Assembly: GCA_019448385.1 (NCBI GenBank)
Contig: JAGTXO010000002.1
Coordinates: forward strand, 434,001-498,000
Source: Diacronema lutheri
Lineage: Eukaryota > Haptophyta > Pavlovophyceae > Pavlovales > Pavlovaceae
Reading direction: 5' to 3'
DNA: 64,000 bases
Position numbers and translations under genes: made by a program. Shown piece by piece: positions 9,087 to 36,430 of this stretch (position 1 is its first letter; every line of letters starts with the position of its first letter). The notes beneath the pieces are model-generated. The model was not told the origin of the DNA, searched no databases, and saw only the letters and a program-made list of their open reading frames with translations.

Positions 9087-10202
9087 ATGGCGGAGCATTC
9101 CTTCCTCAAGTACGTCTCGCTCTTTGCGCTGCTGTTGCAGAATTGTCTGGTGATCATCCTCACGCGCGTGGTGAAGCAGCGCACGGTGCAGGTGCACTTC
9201 GCGAGCTCGGTCGCCGTGCTCGCTGCGGAGGTGCTCAAGTTTGTGCTGTGCGGCGCGATCGTGTGCGCCAATCTGCCCAAGGAGCTGCGCGACTCTGGCT
9301 CGCTCCTCGCAGTCGTGCGCAACACGCTCGCGGACCACGGGCTCTCGACGCTCAAGTGTTCGGTGCCCGCGCTCTGCTACACGGCACAGAACAACCTCAT
9401 CTACTACGCGCTCGGCAAGCTCGAAATCGTCGTCTTTCAGCTGCTCTACCAGACAAAGCTCCTCCTCACCGCCGCGCTCTCAGTCGCCATCCTGCGCAAG
9501 ACGCTCAAGCCGCAGCAGTGGGGCTCGTTACTGCTACTCTTCGGCGGCGTCGTGCTCGTCCAGCTCTCCGGTGGCAAGTCCGGTAGCTCGAGTGTGAGCA
9601 CGGTCGACGCCGCCGAGCACACGAACGGCGTGCTCGCCGCGCTGATCGGCTCGACGCTCTCGGCGTTCGCGGGTGTGTACTTTGAGTGGCTGCTCAAAAA
9701 AGATTTGCAGGTCTCGCTTTGGGTGCGCAATCTGCAGCTCGCGCTCTTCACCGTGCCCATCTCGATCGCCACCGTCTACTGCAACGACGGCGACGCCGTG
9801 CGCGCGCATGGACTGCTCGGCGGGTTCGACGTGCTCGTGTGGTCGGTCGTGCTCACGCAGGCGTTCGGTGGGATCATTGTCGCCATGTGCATGAAGTACG
9901 CGGATAACATCATGAAGAACTTCGCGTCTTCGGGCGCGATCGTGCTCGGCGGCGCAGCGTCTGTCTTCTTCTTCCACTTTCAGATCACGCCGCAGTTTGC
10001 ACTCGGCGCAGGCATCGTGCTGGCGTCCATGCTCATCTATGACCCCAACTTTTGCGACTGCCGCGCGCCCGCGACCGACCTCGAGCTCATGCCGCGCGCC
10101 AAGGCGCACCCTGGGTCGCCGCGCAGCATCGCGGACGACGACAGCGAGAGCGGCCTTCTCAACGAGAACCGCTCACTCAACCCGAGCCGCGCAGGTGCGT
10201 GA
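9087..10202 (+). CDS. Golgi nucleotide-sugar transporter, SLC35A (UDP-Gal/UDP-GlcNAc/CMP-Sia) type
   Basis: A single-exon 371-aa protein of normal length for the family, with about ten membrane spans. Characteristic stretches include AVLAAEVLKFVLC in span 2, VPALCYTAQNNLIYYAL with its helix break, VVFQLLYQTKLLLTA, GVYFEWLLKK in the loop after span 6, and the closing KYADNIMKNFASSGAIV. These proteins exchange a cytosolic nucleotide sugar for the luminal nucleoside monophosphate across the Golgi membrane to feed glycosylation. Sequence alone does not decide between UDP-galactose, UDP-N-acetylglucosamine and CMP-sialate. The cytosolic C-terminal tail is acidic and Ser rich. It is the last host gene before the accessory block, and its start faces the SET-domain gene. 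Confidence 0.92.
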   Translation: MAEHSFLKYVSLFALLLQNCLVIILTRVVKQRTVQVHFASSVAVLAAEVLKFVLCGAIVCANLPKELRDSGSLLAVVRNTLADHGLSTLKCSVPALCYTAQNNLIYYALGKLEIVVFQLLYQTKLLLTAALSVAILRKTLKPQQWGSLLLLFGGVVLVQLSGGKSGSSSVSTVDAAEHTNGVLAALIGSTLSAFAGVYFEWLLKKDLQVSLWVRNLQLALFTVPISIATVYCNDGDAVRAHGLLGGFDVLVWSVVLTQAFGGIIVAMCMKYADNIMKNFASSGAIVLGGAASVFFFHFQITPQFALGAGIVLASMLIYDPNFCDCRAPATDLELMPRAKAHPGSPRSIADDDSESGLLNENRSLNPSRAGA

Positions 10203-11010
10203 CACTGCGCGCGACGGCCGGGCCCGGTGAGCGGCGCCGCGCCGACGCAACGCACGCCGGCCCGTGGCCGTGCGCTGCTCCGTTGCGATCCTATATACGG
10301 CGCGGTCCGGGCTGGTCCGGCCAGTGTAAGGCTGAGAGTACGACCCGGGTCGTACAATCAAGGGTTAAAAGCCAGCCAATGAGCGCTCGAGGGGTCGGGG
10401 CGAGGCTTATGACGAGCCTAGGACCGAGACCCCCCTCCTGACCGGCCGATTTGGAGTAGAATTCGGGGTCGAGCGGGCGCGGCGGACGGAGGGCCCGAGC
10501 CGGGCCGACGGTGGGTCCGACCCCGGAATGCGGGCGACCGGAAGGGCTTGGGTGATTTACGCCTAGTAGAATAGAATGGCGGATTCCGGGGGGGCTCGCA
10601 ACTGGCATCGCGCAAGCTGAGGCCCCCTGACTGACCGGACCGCGCCGAGTGCGCGTGCACCCCGTGGAGGGCGCGGCCAGTCGGACACTCTTCGCGACTG
10701 AGCTCGCCGCGGCATACCGTGCGCTGCGCCGGCGCGCTACTTGCCGTTGGCCGAGCTGCGGGTGTTGCGCACCGCCGTGTTGCGCAGCCAGCGGCTGGAT
10801 GCGCCGGTGGCCGGAACCTTGGCGCGCTTTGGCTAAGCGACCTCGGCCTGCACAGACTCGAACGCGTGCGTAAACTCGAGGCGTTGCAGGTGGCGAGCAC
10901 GTGAGTTCGCGTAGGAGGTCTTGTACTCGGTGGCCTGACTGTCGACCGACGAGAGCTTGGGCGAGTTCGGCGGCACGTTGGCTCACTTGGGCTCGGTGCG
11001 CGGCTCTGCC

Positions 11011-11043
<33 letters not shown>

Positions 11044-11462
11044 CTTCGGACTCGCTGCCCGGCTCTGCCTGTGCGGGCGCGATGCACTCGGACTCGATGC
11101 CCGGCTCTGCCTTCGTGGGCGCGGTCGCGGGCATGGGCGCGCCCTCGACCCCGTCGCGGTTGAAGACATCGAACTCGACGCACACGCCGTGGTCCTTGAA
11201 GTCGGTGGCCTCGCTGTCGTTCGCGTAAGCCTCGGGCGAACTCGCAACGAGCGACGACATCTCGGCGTGGAGCCAGCACATCTCATGCTGCACCGCGTGT
11301 TCAGGTTCTCGAGCGCTCCGTTGAAAGAGTCACTCTCACCGAGGCGCTCGCTGCACCACACCAGATAGCCATCGAGCTTGTGAGCGTGCTCGTGCGCCCG
11401 TGCGAGGTCCTTGGAGAGCGCGTCGGCGCGCGCGCACATGCCGTCGCATGATTTGGCCGGTG
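10203..11462. other. Gene-poor left margin of the accessory block with minus-strand coding remnants
   Basis: After the transporter stop the DNA changes character. It holds an 18-bp perfect palindrome at 10338-10355, oddly AT-rich short patches (tagtagaatagaatgg near 10564) and, from about 10.42 kb on, minus-strand open stretches that look like worn coding sequence. One stretch (about 11290-11050) has host-like amino-acid use (VASSPEAYANDSEATDFKDH) and runs into repeats of Pro-Gly-Ser-Glu and Pro-Arg, mirrored in the DNA as GGGCGC repeats near 11015-11040. No family is recognised. It is broken over more than one frame and is probably part of the same old element as the next feature. Confidence 0.4.
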
Positions 11463-11876
11463 TCATGCTGTGCTTCCAAGGCCTGGTGCTCGGCGTTGAG
11501 CGTGTCGTGATCCTCGCGAACGAGCTGCAACCAGCTGCAGCAGCCGCGCGACGCCGCTGTCGCCGACGATGCGCTGGAGCATGTGGCCCATGAGGTGTGC
11601 GCGACACGTGGCGAGCGCCACATTTTTGCGCAGCAGCGCGAGGATCCGGGCGCCGCGGACGAGCCGGCCCATGCACTTGAGCGCGTAGATTCGGCCGCAC
11701 ATGCACGCGCCGACGACCGAGTCGGCGGGCCCGCCGTCGAGCCAAAAGTTGGCCTCGGCCGCATCGCGGCGGCGGGCGACGCGCTGAAGGATGCGCACGC
11801 GGTAGTGCCGGTCGACGAGCAGCTCGTCGCCGAAGATCTCGTCGGGCAGCAGCTCGGAGACGTTCTGGGGGTACAT
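11463..11876 (-). pseudogene. Unidentified accessory-element coding remnant
   Basis: A minus-strand frame begins at an ATG at 11876 (MYPQNVSELLPDEIFGDELL). It contains a compact Cys-containing stretch (GACMCGRIYALKCMGRLVRG) and further helical sequence (TCRAHLMGHMLQRIVGDSGV). It looks like a real but worn protein-coding remnant: coding-like sequence goes on beyond it in other frames, with about two or three breaks in all. I do not recognise the family; the short N-terminal DEIFGDELL pattern is faintly F-box-like, which is not enough for a call. Its place in the accessory block suggests it belongs to a mobile or virus-like element. Confidence 0.35.
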
Positions 11877-12300
11877 GCTGTGCGAGCGTGCACGCGACGA
11901 GATCTCGTCGGGCGTGCCGTCCGTTCGTTCAGAGCAGAGCGCGTCGGACCGGCAGACAGACGATGCAGCGCGCGAAGGCACCTGCGGCGCGCGGCGTGGC
12001 CTCGCGTGCCGTCACGAAGCCGCCTGCGCGCACTGCGGAGGCGGCGAGCGCGACGAGGGCGGGCGCGGACGAGGTGCTGAGCGGCGTCACGTACGCGCCC
12101 TCGCTCGCCGAGCTCGACGCCGCGGCGCTGACGATGCGCGCGGCGTACCACACCGACCGCCCCTGAGACGATGCGCGGCGCCCGCGGAGGACTGGTCCGT
12201 TGGCGCGCAAACCGTGGGCGAAAGGGCGCGAAGCCAACGGCCGTCCGCGCACGTTCAAACGCGCGCATACGGGTGGCATCCTCCCACCTTCGGCGCCGCT

Positions 12301-12602
12301 TTCTAAAAGGGTGTAGGGTGTAGGGTGTAGGATGCAAAACAAGCCCTCCCCACATTTGGGCCCGACGTCATTCCTTCTTCGAAGCCGTGACGTTACTCAC
12401 ATACGAGTACCTTTACTTAGTGTAGGATGTATCTATTCTCTAGGTATTTGCATAGTGTAGGGTGTAGGATAAGTACGGTTATGAAAGTCCCATAGGGGGG
12501 AGAAGGAATGACGCTGTGACGAAAGAAGGAATGACGTCGGGCCCAAATGTGGGGAGGGCTTGTTTTGCATCCTACACCCTACACCCTACACCCTTTTAGA
12601 AA
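12301..12602. mobile_element. MITE-like element, copy 1, with 79-bp terminal inverted repeats
   Basis: The two ends are perfect inverted repeats of each other (12301-12379 and 12524-12602). They start with ttctaaaagg, carry three GGGTGTA units, then a shared core (ccctccccacatttgggccc). There is no open frame inside. Length, structure and lack of coding capacity fit a miniature inverted-repeat element. The outermost flank also pairs (ggcgccgc on the left, gcggcggcgcc on the right), so no simple target-site duplication can be read. Confidence 0.75.
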
Positions 12603-12852
12603 GCGGCGGCGCCTCGGAGCATGGCGGCTCGACAGCATGGCGCCTCGACAGCATGGCGTCGTCCAGCGTGGCGTCCAGGATGGCGACTGCGCCCGGGCCG
12701 TGACGCCGCGACGTCGTTCGGCTGCGTCACGGAGGAGCGCCATCCGTGCGCCACGGAGGAGCGGCAGGACCACGACGCGGCGTGACGCTGGACGACGCCA
12801 TGCTGTATAGGCGCCATGCTGTCGAGCCGCCATGCTCTGAGGCGCCGCCGCT
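12603..12852. repeat. Spacer between the two MITE copies, itself an inverted repeat
   Basis: About 70 bp at each side (12604-12676 and about 12778-12850) are inverted copies of each other with few mismatches, built on repeated gcatggcg words (gagcatggcggctcgacag). The centre of the whole palindrome lies near 12727. No gene is seen. Confidence 0.7.
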
Positions 12853-13152
12853 TTTCAAAAGGGTGTAGGGTGTAGGGTGTAGGATGCAAAACAAGCCCTC
12901 CCCACATCTGGGCCCGACGTCATTCCTTCTTTCGTCACAGCGTCATTCCTTCACTCCCTGTAGGACTTTCGTAACCGTACTTATCCTACACCCTACACTA
13001 TGCAAATACTTAGAGAATAGATACATCCTACACTAAGTAAAAGTACTCGTATGTGAGTAACGTCACGGCTTCGAAGAAGGAATGACGTCGGGCCCAAATG
13101 TGGGGAGGGCTTGTTTTGCATCCTACACCCTACACCCTACACCCTTTTAGAA
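12853..13152. mobile_element. MITE-like element, copy 2, opposite orientation to copy 1
   Basis: This copy has the same terminal repeats as copy 1 with a few substitutions (cacatctggg for cacatttggg in one arm). Its inner segment is the reverse complement of copy 1: gtactcgtatgtgagtaac here matches gttactcacatacgagtac there. Near identity of the two suggests a recent inverted duplication or gene conversion. The flanking gcggcggcgcctcagagcatggcg repeats once more after its right end. Confidence 0.75.
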
Positions 13153-13258
13153 AGCGGCGGCGCCTCAGAGCATGGCGCCCGCCCGCTCGAGCCGGACCTC
13201 CGCGCAGCCGGACTCGCCCCGCCCCGGGCTGCTCTGGCTGGGCGACGTTGTGCGCGCC

Positions 13259-13612
13259 TCAGAACGCCGCGCTCGCCACGCGCACGTAGCCCTCTTCCGG
13301 GTCCGGCTCGGGCGCCGCGTCGCGCACCGAGCGCGACGCGGCCTCGACGCCCGGCGTTTCGGCACGCGAGGCGACGGATGCCTCGTCCGGCCGGCCCCAC
13401 GGCAGCTGCAGCTCGAGCTGGCGCTGGATGATGCGCGGCGTCGCCACGCGCCCGTGCTGCACCTCGCGACGTCGCGCGCGCACGTAGAGCACGATCGCCA
13501 CCGAGCCGCTGAGGCCCATCATCGCGCCGAGCAGCACCGAGATTGTGGTCTCATTGTCTGCTTGGGCGCGAACGGAAAACGCGCGAAGGGTGGCGACGAA
13601 GATCGTTGGGTT
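13259..13612 (-). CDS. Small putative membrane protein of the accessory block
   Basis: A minus-strand frame ends at 13259. It has one strong membrane span (VLLGAMMGLSGSVAIVLYV) followed by a basic stop-transfer run (RARRREVQHGR) and a soluble C-terminal tail of about 80 residues ending in EEGYVRVASAAF. The start is uncertain: the frame stays open upstream into the divergent virus-like region, and the bounds given cover only the convincing part. No family is recognised. It may be a gene of the mobile element rather than of the host. Confidence 0.35.
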   Translation of the reverse strand, partial: NPTIFVATLRAFSVRAQADNETTISVLLGAMMGLSGSVAIVLYVRARRREVQHGRVATPRIIQRQLELQLPWGRPDEASVASRAETPGVEAASRSVRDAAPEPDPEEGYVRVASAAF

Positions 13613-13733
13613 GGGTTGGGCCACCGGCTCCCGAGGATTGCTTGTGGCGCTCGACTGACCGTTGGCCCAGCTTTTTTTTTTCTCGAACCTACTGTGGAGC
13701 CGCCTGCAGCGTGATCTCCCGCGCACAACGACC

Positions 13734-16120
13734 ATGGCCGCCATCGACCTGCGCGCCTTCGACGCGGCGCTCGTCAACTGCGAGATCGTGAGCACGCGGC
13801 CGGTCAAGCCGAGCGAGCAGGCGCGCACGGTCGACAAGCTGAGCTACGGGCCGTCGCGCCGCGCGCTCGCCTTCGTCTCGCCGCCCTGCGTCGTCGACTG
13901 GCCCGAGCTCACGGGCGACGGCAACTTTGGCACCATGTACGGGCCGACGGACGTCGACAAGGCGGCGTACACGGCCGGCGTGACCGACAAGGAGCTGCCG
14001 ATTGAAGGCGCGCCGCTCGCGCAGATGGACGCCTACTTTGGCGCCCTGCGCGCCATCGACGATCAGCGCGTCGAGACGGTGCACGCGCGCCAGAAGGAGC
14101 TGCTCAACACGCGCGGCCTCTCGAAGGAGGAGGTGCGCGGCAAGCTCTCGCCCGCCGTCATGCCCAAGTACGAGGACGACACGCTCGCGCACACGCGGCT
14201 GAACATGTCGACGCGCACGTTCACGTGGGCGGGCTCCGAGCGCGTCGTGCCGCTCGTCGACGCGCGGCGCGAACCGGTCGACGAGATCCGGCACGAGGAC
14301 GTCTGCGCCATCGCCACGCAGCTCGACTGCGTCTACACGGGGCTCACGGGCTCGATGTTTGGCACCAAGTGGAACGTGTGCGGGGTCATGCTCCTGAAGC
14401 GCGCCGAGCAGCGGCCGCAGCCCGGCTCGGACGCCTTCGCCTCGTACGGCGTGCCCGCCTGGGCCGACACGTTCGACTCCACGGGGCTGTACGTGCCCGA
14501 CGAGCGCGAGCGCGCGGCGGCGCTCGCGGCGGTGGCCGGTCTGCGCACGGCGCGCGCGCCGGCCGGGCCGGGCGGGCGCGAGCTCGCGCGCGCGCAGGGC
14601 TACCATCGCGCCGAGCGGGCTGCGAGCGCGGCGGCGGCGCGCGCGGCGATGGCCGAGGGCGGCCAGCAGTGCGCGCTCCACGGCGCGGTCGTCAAATCGG
14701 CGCTGCGCGGCGTGGGCAACCGGCTGCATCTTTGCGACGCGCCGGGCGGAACGGGCAAGACGTTCGTCGAGCGCGCCATTATCGCCGCCGTGCGCGCGGA
14801 TGGGCACGCGGTCGTCGTGGGCGCGTCCTCGGGCGTCGCCGCCACGCTGCTGCCCGACGGCCGCACCTTCCACTTGACCTTCAAGGTGCCCGGCGGTGCC
14901 GACTCCGACGGGCAAGCCGTTCAATGGCGTGCCGCGCTCCGAGCGCGGGCGCTCCCTGGCCGCCGCGGCGGCTGGTCGTGTGGGACGAGGCGCCGATGCA
15001 GACGCGGTGCCACCTCGACTCGCCTGATCGGTGTTTGCGCGACGTGACGGGCGTCGACGAGCGCTTCGGCGGCGAGACGCTGCTGCTCGCCGGCGACTTT
15101 CGCCAGTGCTTGCCGGTGGTGCGGCGCGGCTCGCGCGCGCAGATCGTGCGCTCCTGCCTCAAGTACTCGGCGCCGTGGCAGCACGATCGGCAGCACGCCT
15201 TGGTCGAGAACGTTCGCGCCTCGAGCGCGGCGCGCGACACGGGCGACGCGCTCGGCGCGGGCGAGTGGGCGGAGTTGCTGCGCAGCCCCGGCGACGGCGC
15301 CGTTCCCGCGGCGGTGCCGGCGGCCGGGGCCATGCCCGGCGCATTCCCGCTCGATCCCGTGCAGCTGCCCGAGGCCGTCGGCGGCGTCCCCATCCGCGTG
15401 GGCTCGGCCTACCCGACGGAGCTCGTGACGACTTTGTCCACGGCGCGACGTGTTGGACCGACGACGGCTCGCTGTGCGACCGCGCGGTGCTCTGCGCCAA
15501 GCAGACGGACGTGGCGCGGATCAACTGGCTGGTGATCGGCCGCTTCCCGGGCGCGGCGGCGAGGTGCGCGTCGGCGGACGAGCTGGCGCGACGACGGGGC
15601 GGGCAAGCAGATTGCGCGGGCGTCGGTCGAATTCCTCGACTCGCTCGAGCACGCGCAGATGCCGCACCGCGTCCTCGACCTGAAGCCCGGGATGGTGGTG
15701 ATGCTGCCGCGCAACCTCTCGCCCGGCGAGGGGCTGTGCGGCGGCACGCGGCTGATCGTGCGCGGCGTGCGCGCCGGCGGCCGGCTGCTCGAGTGCGCAC
15801 GACCCGGCGCGGCCGCCGGGCGCGACAGCACCGTGCTCGTCGCGCGTGTCGACCACCACTCGCCCGACGACGGCACGTTCGCGCTTGTGCGGATGCGCCG
15901 CCAGTTCCCCGGTGCGGCCGGCGTAACGAGGCGCAGGGGCAAGCGCTCGGGTGCGCGGGCGTGTGGCTCGCCGAGCCGTGCTTCACGCACGGCCAGCTCC
16001 ACGTGGCCGCTTCGCGCGTCGGGCACACGTCGCGCGTCCGCTTTGCGCTCGGCGCGGACCTCGTGACGCGCAGCGTCGTCTTCAAAGAGGTGCTCCGCGC
16101 GGTCAGCGGTGGCGAGGCGG
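13734..16120 (+). mobile_element. Broken virus-like replication region: ssDNA-binding-like part plus PIF1-type helicase
   Basis: Two parts are seen in order. The first, about 13.73-14.5 kb, has conserved-looking strands (KYEDDTLAHTRLNMSTRTF, GSMFGTKWNVCGVMLLKRA) that recall the single-stranded-DNA-binding proteins of large DNA viruses and related elements; this match is by eye. The second, about 14.7-16.1 kb, shows PIF1-superfamily helicase motifs: Walker A GGTGKTF, VVGASSGVAATLLPDG, VVWDEAP, LLLAGDFRQCLPVV, DLKPGMVVMLPRNL, and a C-terminal motif HGQLHVAASRVG. The order is normal for PIF1 helicases of Helitrons, Polinton-like elements and viruses. The region is broken, with roughly three or four breaks, and is treated as a fossil. 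Its conserved motifs suggest moderate age. Confidence 0.7.
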
Positions 16121-17058
16121 CGGCGGCGGCGCTCGCCGCGGCCGCCGTCGCCGCCGCGCGCGAATGCGCGGCGGCGGCGCGCGGTGGCGGCGAGCGCGGC
16201 GGGCGCGGCGCGGACGGCGCGCGCGGCGCCGGCGGCGGGCGGCGCGCTGGCGGCGGGCGCGCCGCCGGCGCGCGGTGCTGGCCAGCACCCGCCGGCGCGA
16301 CGCCCGCCGCGCCGCTCGCGCCGACGCGCAGCCGGCGGATGCTCGCCAGCACCGCGCGCCGCGCGACCGGCCCGCGTACCTGCGCGCCCTTCGCGGGCGC
16401 GCAGGGCGGCGCCAATGCGGCCGGCGTGCAGGGGCCTCAAGCCGGCGCGCCGCCCGCCGCCGCGTGGGTCGCCGCCACGCGCGTGCCGTCGGCGCTGCCG
16501 CCGCCCGGCGTCGCGCTCGCGCCGCAGCCGCCGCCGCCGCCGTCGCCGCCGCCTGCCGCCTGCCGGCAAGCTGGGCAAGCGCGCAGCGGCGGCGACGGCG
16601 GTGCGCGATCCGGCGAGCAGGCGGCGCGCCGCCGAGCCGGGGGCGGGCTCCGTGGGCGACGAGGCTCGCCCGCCACTGGCACCACTCGCGCGCCGAGCGC
16701 GCACAACGCGCGGGAGTCCGCTGCGTGGCCGGACGAAGCTGCGGTCACGGCTGAGGGGCGGATCCGACACGCCGTGGCCGTACAGCACATCGAGCAGGGA
16801 GGCCGTCACATCGACATGAATTTAAGTGCCACATCGAGCACGTGATACCCTGCGGACTGGCGCCACTCCTGCCGCCCCTCGCGCCGAGCCCGCGGCGCGC
16901 GCCGGGCAGTTGTTGCGCGCGCACGCAGCACGCAGCGCGCAGACAAGACGTGAAAAATGTGTCGCGGCGAGGACGAGGGCGAGCCCCGGCGGCTCGGCGA
17001 GGCGTCGCATCTCACACACACAGTGGCGCACTCCGAACGGCCCGGTCCACATTGCGCG
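16121..17058. other. Low-complexity Ala/Arg/Pro-coding DNA with no supportable gene
   Basis: After the helicase remnant the sequence is extremely GC rich. It contains short repeated words (gctggccagcacc and gctcgccagcacc near 16275 and 16345) and frames open on all strands from composition alone. One less GC-rich patch (gaatttaagtgccacatcg near 16816) may mark a former boundary. I see no convincing gene. Confidence 0.4.
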
Positions 17059-17086
17059 CCCCCCCCCCCCCCCCCCCCCCCCCCCC
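17059..17086. repeat. C28 homopolymer
   Basis: An uninterrupted run of 28 cytosines. It is matched by a run of exactly 28 guanines at 18383-18410, and the pair brackets the decayed duplicate described next. Confidence 0.9.
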
Positions 17087-17329
17087 GCGCGCGCGGCTAG
17101 CCGACGCGCCGGCCTCTTGCTCGCGGCTGTAGACCCGGGCGCTGAGGGCCTCGTACATGCCGGGTGGCCGAGGGACAGAAGCCCGTCTCGGTCACGCTCG
17201 TGCAGCGCAAGCGCACTGCGCACGCGCGGCACGCGACCGCGCGCGAGACGGGCCACCGTGCAGCGCATCGGCCCCCGTCGGCGCCGGGTGCGCCGGGCGG
17301 CCGCGCCCTATGCGGCGCGCGGCGTGGAG

Positions 17330-17760
17330 CACCGAGGGCGCACGGTGCTGGAGGCCAACGAGCGGGTCAGCTTCACGCGCGCGCACACGCATGTGCGCAC
17401 GCAGACGCGGCACGTGCACAACCCGCCCGCGCGGCTGAGCGCGCGGGCGGCGCGGCGACCTCAACTGGCGCGCGTGCACGCTCGCGGCGGCGCGGTTCGA
17501 GCGCGTGCATGCGACCGGGCGCGGGTTCCGGCCCGAGCAGCTGCTCGTTGTGTGCGGCAACTGGCTGCACCGGTCGCGCGGCGGCGGCCGTGTGCGAGGC
17601 AAGCCGCCCGCGCTCGGTGAGGGGCTTGCTTTGGGCGCTGCGCCGGCTCGACATCGCGACGACCCTCGTACCCAAGCTGCGGAGATCCAACGGATGCTCG
17701 CAGCTGCGCGAGGTGAAGCGGAAGTGCGCCCGCTCCGAGCGCGACGCCCGCCGCGGACGC
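17330..17760 (+). pseudogene. Decayed second copy of a Fanzor 3' part
   Basis: Short stretches match the C-terminal nuclease of the intact Fanzor gene downstream, in the same order. QLLVVCGNWLHRSRGG corresponds to RLLVCVGKWLRDHKGA, and GLLWALRRLDIATTLVP corresponds to GLLRELRRRGVAAVFVP. Just after this, where the intact copy has PEPYTSMHC, this copy reads PKLRRSNGC, so the Glu of the active-site region is replaced by Lys. The pieces do not share one frame and the zinc-ribbon end is not recognisable, so this is a worn copy without nuclease function. It is followed by a decayed copy of the giant ORF 5' end, which keeps the order expected for a head-to-tail array of elements. Confidence 0.6.
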
Positions 17761-17888
17761 CGACGGCGCGCCGCTGGCCCGGCCGCGGCTGGCGGGCCGC
17801 GGCCGGTGCGGCGCGGCACCGGCACGCTGCAGCCGTACGTACGCGCGCAGAGCGCCGGGCGGTCGCAGCGCGTGGCGGGTGGCGCGGC

Positions 17889-18360
17889 GCGATGCCCGCG
17901 GCGGCAAGCGTGACTCAGCGCGGCAACGTCGGGAGTGGTGCAGGCGGCGTTGAAGCGAACGAGAAGGTGGACGCGGCGGCGATGAGCGGCCACGGCCACA
18001 CCGGCGCGTCACGGCCGCCGCCTCCGTCGCCTCGCGCGCGGCAGCGCGCGCGGCCAGCGCGACGGACGACGGCAGGGGCGTCGGCCGTGGCGGGCGTCGT
18101 GGGCGCGCCGCGCGCCAGCCACGCCGGCCTAGCCGGGCCGTCGTCGGCGTCGTCGTCGTCGGCGGCCTCGTCGTCGTCGGCCGGAACAGCGGCGCACTCG
18201 GCGCGAAGGAGGCCGACGGCAGCGCCGGCGACGCGCGCGTGTTGCCGCCTGCCGACAAGCTCGTCGCGCCGTGCGAGCGCGGTGTCGCCGTGTCGCCCTC
18301 GGCGGGCGACGTGGCGTGCGGCGCACGCGACGTCGACGCGGCCGCTGCCGCACGGCGGAG
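17889..18360 (+). pseudogene. Decayed duplicate of the giant-ORF 5' end
   Basis: The frame starting MPAAASVTQRGNVGSGAGG parallels MPMAASVTKGPGVGDGAGG of the giant gene (near 18717). The likeness goes on through the next 50 or so codons (GHGHTG for GDGCTG, then VAGV in both) before dissolving into Ser/Arg low complexity. This shows that the start of the giant gene exists twice, about 830 bp apart, with the upstream copy degenerate. Confidence 0.6.
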
Positions 18361-18382
18361 CAGGCGTGGCTGGTGCGGGGGC

Positions 18383-18410
18383 GGGGGGGGGGGGGGGGGG
18401 GGGGGGGGGG
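18383..18410. repeat. G28 homopolymer
   Basis: An uninterrupted run of 28 guanines, equal in length and opposite in strand to the C28 at 17059-17086. It could form G-quadruplexes; it could also be an assembly or repair feature. Confidence 0.9.
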
Positions 18411-18584
18411 AGTTGGGGGGTCGGTCGATAAGGTCGCTGGGGACAATCTCCCATCAGAAACTCCCGCTTAAACAGCCGCTAGGGCGGCCGCGTCCGGCAC
18501 GCCCAGCGCCGCGACGAGCGCGATGCATTCCACGAGCGCAGTGGTACATCGCTCGCCGTGGGGCGCACCACGGGCCTTTAATTT
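18411..18584. promoter_or_regulatory. Putative promoter region of the giant Fanzor gene
   Basis: The sequence becomes less GC rich here (ggtcgataaggtcgctgggg, cttaaacagccgc) and ends in a TATA-like cctttaatttatg that overlaps the first ATG at 18585. If that is a TATA element, translation more likely starts at the in-frame ATG at 18690. Confidence 0.3.

Positions 18585-36430
<17,846 letters not shown>

Noticed and set aside
12301-13152. Interpretation of the GGGTGTA arrays as a real internal telomere tract
   Set aside because: Only three units per arm, always at element tips and not in a long array.
16437-18454. Many overlapping frames of 90-300 codons on both strands
   Set aside because: Arg/Ala/Pro-only composition with no strand preference; apart from the Fanzor-like and 5'-duplicate stretches none shows a family.
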